DNA from: Halobacteriales archaeon QS_8_69_26 | GTDB lineage: Archaea; Halobacteriota; Halobacteria; Halobacteriales; SW-7-71-33 | Length of the DNA stretch: 64,000 bases | Direction: 5' to 3' | Assembly (NCBI GenBank): GCA_003023195.1 | Contig: PXRX01000010.1 | Span: 40,116 to 104,115, forward strand | Shown: positions 1 to 7,925 of the stretch, piece by piece | Numbering within the stretch: the first letter of the stretch is position 1 | Layout of the letters: each line of letters opens with the position of its first letter | Translations under genes and position numbers: made by a program | The notes under the pieces: model-generated | What the model saw: only the letters and a program-made list of their open reading frames with translations | Told to the model about the DNA's origin: nothing | The model's database searches: none

Positions 1-302
1 TCCATGCCACGGGTGGCCTCGTCGGCGACCGACCGCCGCTTGAGGTTCCCCTCGACGAACTCGACCCGGTCCTCGACGGCCGAGAGGAACGCCATCGACC
101 CGGAGGAGAGGTCGTCGGCGACCCGCACGTCCGCGCCGGCGGCGACCAGGTCCTCCACGAGGTGGCTCCCGATGAACGACGCCCCGCCTGTCACGAGGAC
201 TCGCTCGCCGGTCCACTCGTCGGATCCGCTGGCGCTCCCTCGGTCGGCGTCGGGTCCGGCCCCGTTCTCCCCTACAGGTTCGGACCTCTCACCACCGCTC
301 AT
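1..302 (-). CDS. NAD-dependent epimerase/dehydratase, N-terminal part (runs off window)
   Basis: Only the first 100 codons lie in the window; the gene continues past position 1. After a roughly 40-residue acidic, Gly/Ser-rich N-terminal extension comes the Rossmann motif VLVTGGASFIGSH, followed by an ADD segment typical of extended SDR sugar-nucleotide epimerases. The ATG at 302-300 overlaps the TGA of the upstream epimerase gene (301-299) in an ATGA arrangement, which points to translational coupling. A later start just before the Rossmann strand is possible but has no obvious Met. It is a second epimerase of the same glycan operon; substrate cannot be told from this fragment. Confidence 0.8.
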   Translation of the reverse strand, partial: MSGGERSEPVGENGAGPDADRGSASGSDEWTGERVLVTGGASFIGSHLVEDLVAAGADVRVADDLSSGSMAFLSAVEDRVEFVEGNLKRRSVADEATRGM

Positions 303-1324
303 GCGCCCTCACCGCCGTCGGCGGCGACCGGCCGGCCGTCGGGGCCCACGAGTTCGGCCAGTGCCCACTGGTAGATCCGGCGGAGTCCCTCGTCGAGCCC
401 CACCGATGGCGTCCAGTCCAGGCGCTCCTCCATCAGCGTCGTGTCCGCGCAGTAGCGGTCGGTCCCGGTCGGCTTCGAGGTGTCGTGCTCGATTGAGAGG
501 TCCCTGCCACTGACGTCGATTATCCGCTCGGCCAGTTCGTTGATCGTGACCACCTCCGAGCCGTTGCCGAGGTTGACCGGTTCTCCGTCGGCCGCCCGCT
601 CTATCGCCCGGACCATCCCCTCCACGAGGTCGGTGACGTAGATGAACCCGCGCTCCTGGGTGCCGTCGCCGAACAGTTCGATCGACCCACCCTCCGGAGC
701 CTCGATGGCCTTCCGGCACAGCGACGGGACGACGTGGCTCGACGCCGGGTCCAGGCTCTCCCGGGGACCGTAGGCGTTGAAAATCCGGACGCTCGCGGTG
801 TCGAGGTCGCAGTCCTGGTGGTAGGCCCGGCAGGCCACCTCGCCGAGTACCTTCGCCCACCCGTAGGTGCTGTGGGGGTTCGCCGGAATCGCCCGGTCCT
901 CGGAGAAGCGGTTGAGGCCGTCGTGTTCCTGGCGGTAGATACACGCGCTGGAGGCGAACAGCAGGCGGTCGACGCCCTCCCGGCGGGCCGCCTCCAGCAC
1001 CTGGTGGTTCATCAATACCGACGGGGTGAGGCCGCCGACGTTCTCCCGCTGGATGTAGTGGATCCCCCCCACGCTGGCCGCCAGGTGGAACACCACCTCC
1101 GCGCCCTCGACGGCCCGCGTCGCGCCCGCCGCGGTCGTCAGGTCGACCGGTACGAGGTCGACGACCCCCTCGTGGTGCTCGACGTTCGACGGCGATCCCC
1201 GCGAGAAGTCGTCCGCGACGGTGACGTCGGCGCCGGCCTCGACCAGGTGGTCGACGAGGTGGGAGCCGATGAATCCGGCTCCCCCCGTCACCAGCACCGA
1301 CGTCCCGTCCCAGTCAACGGTCAT
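299..1324 (-). CDS. NAD-dependent sugar-nucleotide epimerase (extended SDR)
   Basis: A 341-residue extended short-chain dehydrogenase, the usual size for UDP-glucose 4-epimerase, GDP-mannose epimerase and dTDP-glucose dehydratase relatives. The NAD-binding motif TGGAGFIGSH is at residues 13-22, the catalytic Ser lies in SSACIY (125-130) and the Tyr/Lys pair is YGWAK (154-158). The SACIY form resembles GDP-mannose 3,5-epimerase-like proteins, but substrate is inferred only weakly. It presumably makes a nucleotide sugar in the cytoplasm for surface-glycan synthesis. It lies 57 bp downstream of the sulfatase-like gene on the same strand and overlaps the next epimerase by 4 bp, so the three are probably one operon. 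Confidence 0.88.
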   Translation of the reverse strand: MTVDWDGTSVLVTGGAGFIGSHLVDHLVEAGADVTVADDFSRGSPSNVEHHEGVVDLVPVDLTTAAGATRAVEGAEVVFHLAASVGGIHYIQRENVGGLTPSVLMNHQVLEAARREGVDRLLFASSACIYRQEHDGLNRFSEDRAIPANPHSTYGWAKVLGEVACRAYHQDCDLDTASVRIFNAYGPRESLDPASSHVVPSLCRKAIEAPEGGSIELFGDGTQERGFIYVTDLVEGMVRAIERAADGEPVNLGNGSEVVTINELAERIIDVSGRDLSIEHDTSKPTGTDRYCADTTLMEERLDWTPSVGLDEGLRRIYQWALAELVGPDGRPVAADGGEGA

Positions 1325-1381
1325 CGTCCGGTAAGGGGCATCGGTCGCTCAATAATCTTGCCCCTGGGCCGAACGGTGATC

Positions 1382-2770
1382 CTATAGGTAGCCCAGGTCC
1401 TCCAGGCGGTCACGGACGTCGCCCTCGACGCCCTCGCCGACGCGGGTGGGATCCACGTCGAGTTCCGAGAGCCGTCCCAGGACGGCCTCCCGGACGGTCC
1501 GCGCGCCGGGGTCGTCGGCGTGGTCCCCGGGTGTGACCTCCCGGAACCCGTCCCGGCAGTCGAACAGACGGTGCTCGCCCGCTATCTCGTCGGCCTCGTA
1601 GAGCCAGCCCCGCGACCGTGCGCCGACCACCACGTCCCCCTCCACCTCGTGTTCGGCGGTGACGTACTCCCGCGGCGGGTCCCGCCCCGGCACTCTGCCC
1701 GCGTATTCGGACGGGACGTCAACCCCGAGTGCGTCGTGAATCAGGGGCGGTAGGTCGAGGAGGCTCACGAGGTCCTCCGTCGCACCGGCCAGGCGGTCGG
1801 GGCCGTTCGCGACGACCAGTGGCACCCGGAGGAGTTCGTCGTACATCCGCTCCGGTTTGCCGTACCCTCCGTGTTCGCCGAACAGTTCGCCGTGGTCCGA
1901 GGTGACGACGACCAGCGTGTCGTCGTACAGCCCCCGCTCCCGGAGCCGGTCGAAGATCCGCCTCACCTGGTCGTCGGCGTAGGCGATGGCCGCGTCGTAC
2001 AGCGACCGGAGCCGTTCCAGGTCCGCCGTCGAGAGGGCGTCCGGGTCGGTCAGCAGGTCGGAGTACAGGTCCGACACGTCCGCGGCGGTGGCGCCGCCGA
2101 CGCCGAACCGTTCGCGGTACTCCCGGGGCGGGTGACAGGGGTGGTGGACGTCCATGTAGTGGGCCCACAGGAAGAACGGGCGATCACGGCCGTCCAGCCA
2201 CGCCAGGGCGTCGTCGGTGACCACCTCCGCACTCACGTAGGGCCGGGGCTTGCCCGCGACGAGCCGGTAGCCACGCTTGATGGCGTCCGTGAGGTGCAGG
2301 AACTCGTCCAGGCGGCGCAGCCGCGGGTTGTTGAGTTCGATCCCCCGGGGGAACACACGGGTCGTCACCCCCATCAGCGGGTTCTGGTAGTCCTCGAAGG
2401 CGTCGAACCCGCGGTCGTAGCCGAACGTCGCCGACAGGAACGGGTTGCACTGGAACCCGCTGGTGTCGAGGCCGGCAGCGCGGAGGTTCGCCGCCATTCG
2501 CGGGCGGTCGTCCGAGAGCGGCCCGAGGCCGCCGTACGAGAGCGGGAGGGTCCCGGTGAGCAGCGCCGGAAAGGTCGGCGTGGTCCCCGGCCCCGTCGCG
2601 TACGCCCGGGAGAACGCCACGCCCTCCTCCGCGAGCGCCTCGATGGCCGGAGCCAGTTCAGGGTCCGTCGGATCCCGCTCCGGGAGCACCCTGTCGAACC
2701 GCAACGAGTCGACCGTCACCAGGACGACGTTTTCCGGTGCGGACTCGTCCCCACGCTCCGCGTCGGTCAC
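1382..2770 (-). CDS. Sulfatase/alkaline-phosphatase superfamily enzyme
   Basis: A 462-residue protein of the sulfatase family. The N-terminal metal motif is VTVDSLRFDR (Asp21), and the distal metal site is TSDHGELFGEHGGYGKP near residue 290. The nucleophile region reads TTPTFPALLTG (63-73), where sulfatases have C/S-x-P-S-R; the formylglycine precursor and the Arg are absent, and a Thr occupies the nucleophile position. Enzymes such as LtaS and EptA use Thr, so a transferase or phosphohydrolase acting on a lipid or glycan is as likely as sulfate-ester hydrolysis (inference). No signal peptide or membrane segment is evident. It heads a same-strand run with two epimerases, suggesting a role in surface-polysaccharide modification. 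Confidence 0.85.
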   Translation of the reverse strand: MTDAERGDESAPENVVLVTVDSLRFDRVLPERDPTDPELAPAIEALAEEGVAFSRAYATGPGTTPTFPALLTGTLPLSYGGLGPLSDDRPRMAANLRAAGLDTSGFQCNPFLSATFGYDRGFDAFEDYQNPLMGVTTRVFPRGIELNNPRLRRLDEFLHLTDAIKRGYRLVAGKPRPYVSAEVVTDDALAWLDGRDRPFFLWAHYMDVHHPCHPPREYRERFGVGGATAADVSDLYSDLLTDPDALSTADLERLRSLYDAAIAYADDQVRRIFDRLRERGLYDDTLVVVTSDHGELFGEHGGYGKPERMYDELLRVPLVVANGPDRLAGATEDLVSLLDLPPLIHDALGVDVPSEYAGRVPGRDPPREYVTAEHEVEGDVVVGARSRGWLYEADEIAGEHRLFDCRDGFREVTPGDHADDPGARTVREAVLGRLSELDVDPTRVGEGVEGDVRDRLEDLGYL

Positions 2771-2944
2771 GCACCCCTCCTCGAATTCCTCGGCAATAAC
2801 GGTGTCGAGACCCGGTTTTGCCCGACGGCGTCGTCACGGAACGGTAGGTCGCCCCGAGGGCGGATCTGCCGAAAGCAACGCGATGATACCGCTTGCGGGT
2901 ACGGGACACATACTTTCACGTCCGTCCACGCTAAACAGCCGAAC

Positions 2945-4480
2945 ATGACCGGCTGGACGGCCGACACCGACCTGGTCGAGGGGATCCAGGACGCGCTGGC
3001 CGACGACGTCGAGGCGTTCGAGGCGGCGGTCGAGCGGGAACTGGACGTCCTCCGCGAGGAGATTCGGACCGGGACGTTCGACAACCCGCAGGCGATCGTC
3101 GGGATGGAACAGGAACTGTACGGGGTGGACAGCGAGACGACGCACCTCCGGCGGCTTCCCCGTCGCCTCCTGGAGTACCTCGGGTGTACCAAGGAACTGG
3201 GGCTCCACCAGGCGGAGTTGAACACGAGTCCCCAGCCGTTGAACGCGTGGGGGCTGCGGGCCCAGGAGCAGGAGCTACGGGCCCGCCTCGTCGCCGCCCA
3301 GCAGGCCACCCGCTGGAACGGGATCGACCTGGTGAGCGACGCGCTGTGGACGATCCCCCCCGAGGGCGAGACGGCCCGGGAGTACCTCGACGAGAGCGTC
3401 GAGGCCGAGGGGATCCGCGTGTCGACGAACATGAGCGAGTCGCTCCGGTACCACGCGATGTCCAACGTGCAGGGTGACTACCGCCCGCGCATGGAACTGT
3501 CGGCGTCCCACGTCTCGTTCCAGTCGGACACCGTGATCCCGGAGAGCCTGATCTGTTCGGTCCAGCCACACTACCAAGCGCCGGCGGCCGACGACCTGCC
3601 GGTCTACTTCGGGTACGCGCTCCGGGTCGCGGGTCCGCTCCTGGCACTGGGGGTCAACTCGCCGTTCTTCCCGCCGGACCTGTACGACGACGGCGCGACT
3701 GCCGAGGACGTGCTCGCGGACGCCCACATGGAGAACCGCATCGGCGTCTTCGAGTCGACCCTGAACCCCGTCGACGGCGACGACAAGGTGCGGTTTCCCC
3801 GCGAGATCCGCACCCTGGAGGAGGCGCTGGAACGGATCGCCGCCGACACCACGGTCGTCCCCTTCACGGACCTCGGCGGGAGCCGGTTCGACGACGAGTG
3901 GGCGCACTTCCGGCACAAGCACGGCACGTACTGGCGGTGGGTCCGGCCGGTCTTCGACGGCGCCACCCGGAAGGCCGCCAACGCGAGGGTCGAGTTCCGG
4001 CCGATATCCGCCCAGCCGACGGTCCGGGACGGGATGGCGTTCCTCGCGACCTTCGCCGGCCTCATGGAGAGCCTCCCCCGGCACGAACACCCCGTCGAGA
4101 TGCTCACCTGGGAGACGGCACGGGACAACTTCTACGCCGCCGCCCGCGACGGCCTCCGGGCCGACGTGGCCTGGATCACCGTCGACGGCGAGGAAACCAC
4201 GGATCCGGACCGGATCTACGCGGAACTGTTCCAGTACGCCCGCGAAGGCCTGGAGAAACGGGGGATCGACCCGGGCGAGGCGGCCGAGTACCTCCGGCCA
4301 CTGGAGGTCCGGGTCGAGCGGGGGATCACTCCCGCACGCTGGAAGCACCGCGCCGTCCGGGAGCGGGTGGACGACGGCGCCGACCTGGACGAGGCGATCA
4401 CCGGTGCCCAGCGGGAGTACGTCAGGCGGCAGGCCGACACCCTGGTCGACGGCGACTTCACGGACTGGCTGGCCGACTGA
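2945..4480 (+). CDS. Glutamate-cysteine ligase (GCS2)-family protein
   Basis: A 511-residue protein. The pattern VGMEQELYGVDSE near residue 60, followed by LHQAELNTSPQPLNAWG near 95-110 and a later HFRHKHGTYWRWVRP, fits the GCS2 carboxylate-amine ligase family that forms gamma-glutamyl bonds with ATP. It is longer than the roughly 360-residue GshA that makes gamma-glutamylcysteine in haloarchaea, so it may be a paralogue with another amine acceptor. The open frame extends upstream to 1871, but that part is antisense to the sulfatase gene; the ATG at 2945 is the first Met followed by family-like acidic sequence. It is transcribed divergently from the sulfatase gene and convergently with the PLP enzyme downstream. 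Confidence 0.75.
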   Translation: MTGWTADTDLVEGIQDALADDVEAFEAAVERELDVLREEIRTGTFDNPQAIVGMEQELYGVDSETTHLRRLPRRLLEYLGCTKELGLHQAELNTSPQPLNAWGLRAQEQELRARLVAAQQATRWNGIDLVSDALWTIPPEGETAREYLDESVEAEGIRVSTNMSESLRYHAMSNVQGDYRPRMELSASHVSFQSDTVIPESLICSVQPHYQAPAADDLPVYFGYALRVAGPLLALGVNSPFFPPDLYDDGATAEDVLADAHMENRIGVFESTLNPVDGDDKVRFPREIRTLEEALERIAADTTVVPFTDLGGSRFDDEWAHFRHKHGTYWRWVRPVFDGATRKAANARVEFRPISAQPTVRDGMAFLATFAGLMESLPRHEHPVEMLTWETARDNFYAAARDGLRADVAWITVDGEETTDPDRIYAELFQYAREGLEKRGIDPGEAAEYLRPLEVRVERGITPARWKHRAVRERVDDGADLDEAITGAQREYVRRQADTLVDGDFTDWLAD

Positions 4481-4507
4481 CCGCAGTGAAACAGTTCCCC
4501 GGCAGGA

Positions 4508-5761
4508 TCAGAGTTCCACGTCGGGATGCGCCCGGAGCGCCTCCCGGATGGCGGACCACTCGGAGTCGACGCGGGGTCCGTCCCGCGATCGGCCGTCCTT
4601 GAAGCCGCTGGCGGTGGCGACGGCGACGACCGGCCCCTCGACGTCGTCGGCACGCCCGTCGTCCACGAGTGCCTTCAGGCCGGCGAAACCGGCGGCCCCG
4701 GAGTCCTCTTGCCAGGTTCCCCCGCGTGCGAGACGGCGGTTCGCCGTCGCGAGGTCCGCCTCCGAGAAGGGTGCCACAATCCCGTCGCTCTCCTCCAGTG
4801 CCACCCTGCCCCGGTAGGTACTCGTCGTGGCCTTGATGGAGTAGGCCTCGGTCGGGGCGGGGTCGACGCCCACGACCGTCTCGCCGGAACTCATGGCCTC
4901 GGCCAGGGGCGCACGCACCGCGGGTTCGCAGGCGACCATTTGGGGGGTCCCGTCGGCGATCCCCAGTTCGTCGAGTTCGCGGAACCCCTTCCAGACGCCG
5001 TACAGTATCTCCGCGAAGCACGTCGGAACCGCCACCGTTCCCGGGACACCGAGTTCGGCGTGGACCTCGTACGCTATCGTCTTGTACCCCTCCGGGCCGA
5101 ACGGGTGGCCGGTGTGGACGGGCGTGCGGGTCGAGGCGGGGTGGAACCCGTACTCGGCCGCGAGGCGGTCGACGGCCCGGCGTCGCTCGTCGGGGTCCTC
5201 GACGCAGACGACGGCAGCCCCGTAGGACGCGATCCACTCCTGGACCGCCGGCGGCGTCTTCGGCGAGGTCAACACCACGCTGTCGAGGCCGTTCCGGGCG
5301 GCGTAGGCCGCCACGCTGGCGCCGTGGTTGCCCGACGACGAGACCACCAGTCCCCGGGCGCCCTCGTGGACGGCGGCGCTGGCGATGGGCCGTACCAGCC
5401 GGTCCTTCTGGCTCCAGGTCGGGTTCTGGCTCTCGTCCTTCAGGTGGACCGCGACGTCCAGGTCCAGCCACTCGGCGACGTCGGGCGCGGCGAGGAGTGG
5501 CGTCCCGCCCTCACCGAGTCCGGACGCCGACAGCGGCGGCAGCAACGGTGCCCACCGTTCCAGGCCGGGTGCCGGCCGCCCCTCGAACAGTGTCGGATCC
5601 ACCGCACCGTCGTCGTAGTCCACCTCCAGGGGATACTGGACCTCGTCGGTGCTCGTCGCCGGACACCCCGCGGTCTCGGGCGGAAAGAGCGGGTACGAGA
5701 CGTCGGGGTCGCCCAGCGATCGCTGCCCGGTCGCGAGCGAGGGACCGTCGTCGCCGGTCAT
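4508..5761 (-). CDS. Threonine synthase-like PLP-dependent enzyme
   Basis: A 417-residue fold-type II PLP enzyme. The PLP Lys is in SQKDR (Lys119), the phosphate or substrate loop is SSSGNHGAS (141-149), and a GGTWQEDSGAAGFAGL segment near 360 matches the C-terminal part of threonine synthase or threonine dehydratase-like proteins. Threonine synthase converts O-phosphohomoserine to threonine in the cytoplasm. The N-terminal 80 residues contain a single Cys (CPATST) rather than the usual zinc-like pair, so a paralogue with a different substrate is possible. It is monocistronic here, ending tail-to-tail with the GCS2-family gene. The ATG at 5761 is the first Met and gives the expected family length. 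Confidence 0.8.
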   Translation of the reverse strand: MTGDDGPSLATGQRSLGDPDVSYPLFPPETAGCPATSTDEVQYPLEVDYDDGAVDPTLFEGRPAPGLERWAPLLPPLSASGLGEGGTPLLAAPDVAEWLDLDVAVHLKDESQNPTWSQKDRLVRPIASAAVHEGARGLVVSSSGNHGASVAAYAARNGLDSVVLTSPKTPPAVQEWIASYGAAVVCVEDPDERRRAVDRLAAEYGFHPASTRTPVHTGHPFGPEGYKTIAYEVHAELGVPGTVAVPTCFAEILYGVWKGFRELDELGIADGTPQMVACEPAVRAPLAEAMSSGETVVGVDPAPTEAYSIKATTSTYRGRVALEESDGIVAPFSEADLATANRRLARGGTWQEDSGAAGFAGLKALVDDGRADDVEGPVVAVATASGFKDGRSRDGPRVDSEWSAIREALRAHPDVEL

Positions 5762-5854
5762 CCGGCGGGCTTGGATCGCGCCCGGCCTAAGCGCGTCGGT
5801 CCCGCCGTCTCGTCGTCTCCATTACTCTCGCCCGGGTCGAGACGGTCGTCCCGA

Positions 5855-6819
5855 TCACTCCTCGCCCAGTTCGCCCCGGTCGTCCGGCTGACCGTCGCTC
5901 CTCCCTCCACCGTCGTCGGCCTCCCCGTCGACTCCGAGCACGCGGTACCCGGCCGCTCCCGCTCCCACTCCGGCGAGGGCGGCCCCGACCCCCACGATTA
6001 CAGGGTCGGGGTTGGCCGACCCACCACCGGTCCGCTCGAAGGTTCCCTCTCCATCCTCGGGCACCCAGAGTCGGTAACCGTGGAAGTCACCGGCCCCGAT
6101 CGACCGCCCGACCGTCGCGTCGACTATCGACCCCTCCCTGTCGGCGACGACCGCCCGGACCTCGTAGTGGTGACCGACCAGCCCTTCGCCGAACAGCGAT
6201 ACCGGTGCAGTCCCGGACTCCTCGACGGTGGCCCGGACGTCCTCGAGGAGCGCCGCCGTGTCGATCCGTTCCGGCCGGAGCATCGACCGGCGGGCCAGCC
6301 ACGCCCGGAACCGGAGGAACTGCTCGGCCTGCGACTCGACGATCCGCCGGTAGACCGGCGCGGAGGGGTCGTCGACGGGAACCGTCGGGTGTTCTATCTC
6401 GGCGGCGACCCGCCCGTCGACCGGGATGGATTCCGGTCGCTCGAAGTACTCCTGGGCGGTCAGCACCATCCCGTAACAGTGTCCGTTGGTGCCCGCCCGC
6501 TGGACGACCGCCTCGCGCAGGTCCGTCGCGATGGCTCCAACGACCGCCCGGGGAGCGCGTCCGTGTCGAGTCCGACGACTGCGGCCGCCGACTGCTGCCA
6601 GTCGCGCCGGATCCGCCGGGCTATCGACTCCCGGGACGGGTCCGGCGGCGCCTCGAAGTCCTGCGACGCCGAGTGCCAGTTCGGGAATCCGACCCCGTTC
6701 TCGACCGGGTCGAACTCCCCGTTCGACGCGCCCGCGTCCGCCGTCCCGGGTACGACAACGCCGGTGATCACTGCGCACCCGCCCCTGAGTACGTCCCGCC
6801 TGGTGACCCTCCCGTCCAT
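5855..6819 (-). pseudogene. Frameshifted gene for a TAT-exported, C-terminally anchored protein
   Basis: Two overlapping minus-strand frames make one protein. The 5' part starts at ATG 6819 with a twin-arginine-like signal (TRRDVLRGGCAVITG) and runs through a WHSASQDF segment and DWQQSAAAVVGLDTDALPG. The 3' part, in another frame, takes over at AVVGAIATDLREAVV and ends at 5855. It carries a Gly/Ala-rich hydrophobic segment near the C terminus that looks like a membrane anchor. The switch is at about 6545-6555 in a short C/G run; adding one base restores an uninterrupted product of about 320 residues. The cause is either a real single-base loss or a sequence error. No family recognised. Confidence 0.7.
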
Positions 6820-6876
6820 CCTCACCGGGAGGACGGACCCTCCCTTCATCGATGTTACAACCGGACGCCCGACCGG

Positions 6877-7101
6877 TCAACGGAGGTCGGGAAGCCAGCT
6901 ACCGATCCCGTAGGCCGCCAGACCCAGGGACCCGAAAATCAGGACTGCGACCGTCCAGACCGCCGCGGCGCGACGGCTCTCCGGTGCGGCGTCCCTGTAG
7001 ACCACCACGGCGAGCACCCGCCAGAAGACCGCCAGTCCGAGGGCACCCCCCGCCACCAGCGACTCGAGTGTCACGAGTAATCGGAGGGTCCCTGGGACCA
7101 T
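6877..7101 (-). CDS. Small two-helix membrane protein
   Basis: A 74-residue protein not assigned to a family. Two hydrophobic stretches are visible: residues about 5-35 (VAGGALGLAVFWRVLAVVV) and 46-66 (AVWTVAVLIFGSLGLAAYG), joined by the charged loop YRDAAPESRRAA. The start at 7101 has only short AT-rich sequence ahead of it (ccataaaatcg spans the ATG), consistent with a leaderless haloarchaeal transcript. It lies upstream of, and on the same strand as, the frameshifted exported-protein gene and could be cotranscribed with it. Coding status rests on the sensible hydrophobicity pattern. Confidence 0.55.
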   Translation of the reverse strand: MVPGTLRLLVTLESLVAGGALGLAVFWRVLAVVVYRDAAPESRRAAAVWTVAVLIFGSLGLAAYGIGSWLPDLR

Positions 7102-7233
7102 AAAATCGACGAGAAGATCCGGCCGTCGTTACCGGGAAAGAAACCCGTCGGGACCCGTAGCCGCGCCGTTCGCGTCGCCCCGGTCGCGATCCGTTCCGGT
7201 TATGTACCCTGGGTCACGGCATCGATACGTCGG

Positions 7234-7650
7234 ATGGGTTCGGACGTCCAGGTTCCGGTCACGTATGCCACCGCCAGAGCGATGGCGACGGTGGCTGCCG
7301 AGGCCTCCGAGATGACGGCGGGGGGCCTCCTCTCGACCACCCACAAGGGGGTCCTGGAGGTCGTGAGCCGGCGGATGGTCGACGAACTCACCCCCGGTCG
7401 CGTAGCGGGGCTATTCGCCGTCCGCGACGGGGACACCGTGATCGCGGAGATCGGACTGGACCCCTCGACGGTGGAGGCCTACCTCAAGACGCTGGACCTG
7501 GTCGCCGTCCAGACGCCCCGCCCGTACGTCCGCGCCAGTTGCCAGCGGCTCTGTTCGCACCTGGTGGAGAACGCCGACGCGATCGAACTGGGGCTTCGGC
7601 CCGAGGACTACGAGGCGGTCGACATCCGGGCCGGTCGCGTCTCCCGGTGA
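7234..7650 (+). CDS. Conserved-looking hypothetical protein
   Basis: A 138-residue soluble protein with no family I recognise. It is mixed alpha/beta in appearance, with a central VAGLFAVRDGDTVIAEIGLDPSTVEAYLKTLDLVAVQ segment and two cysteines in SCQRLCSH. It is less acidic than most neighbours but has a normal third-position GC bias. The ATG at 7234 is preceded at about 7199 by a TTATGTA sequence that could be a TATA element. It is followed by a 240-bp intergenic stretch with a TTTAC dyad and the duplicated aspS end. A false ORF cannot be fully excluded. Confidence 0.5.
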   Translation: MGSDVQVPVTYATARAMATVAAEASEMTAGGLLSTTHKGVLEVVSRRMVDELTPGRVAGLFAVRDGDTVIAEIGLDPSTVEAYLKTLDLVAVQTPRPYVRASCQRLCSHLVENADAIELGLRPEDYEAVDIRAGRVSR

Positions 7651-7721
7651 TCGATCCGGGGATCCTGGACAGGACGGATCCCTCCCAGGCAGGGCGAACC
7701 GCTCTCGGGCAGGCCGGATCG

Positions 7722-7743
7722 TTTACAGTAAATTTACAGTAAA
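7722..7743. promoter_or_regulatory. Tandem TTTACNGTAAA dyad (copy 1)
   Basis: Two consecutive perfect copies of the 11-bp palindrome TTTACAGTAAA lie in a GC-rich intergenic region between convergent genes. The 11-bp period places both dyads on one face of the helix, as expected for a protein-binding site. Related sites are at 32759, 46799 and 57077. No annotated start lies within 150 bp downstream here, so the site may serve an unseen short transcript. Confidence 0.5.
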
Positions 7744-7819
7744 GCGGTGCTACGGTTGTGACCGGGCCATCCCCCGCGATCCGTCGGACGTGCGGGGACC
7801 GCCGGCTTCCTCGGGGATT

Positions 7820-7925
7820 CAGACGCTGCCGATCGCGTGGGAACACGGTCGCTCCACTCCCCGGTCCCACGCTCACGAAGCGTCGTCGCCTTACGGCGAC
7901 AGACGCTGCCGATCGCGTGGGAACA
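7820..7925 (-). repeat. Duplicated aspS 3' end with inverted copy between
   Basis: A 26-bp segment at 7900-7925, encoding the FPRDRQRL end of aspS, recurs perfectly at 7820-7845, an offset of 80 bp. Between the copies, in gene orientation, a diverged inverted copy of the same segment (GGCGACGACGCT...GCGTGGGA) precedes a GGGGAGTGGAGCGACCG spacer. The layout matches the elements behind the two tRNA genes. Confidence 0.75.

Noticed and set aside
1871..2944. Long open frame upstream of the GCS2 gene
   Set aside because: It is antisense to the sulfatase gene, has no family features, and the family-like sequence begins at 2945.
4526..6913. 795-codon plus-strand frame
   Set aside because: It is the shadow of the PLP-enzyme gene and the frameshifted gene; composition is Arg/Pro-rich and unlike haloarchaeal proteins.
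7820..7925. CRISPR repeat pair
   Set aside because: Only two copies, one inside the aspS coding end; no array, no cas genes in the window.
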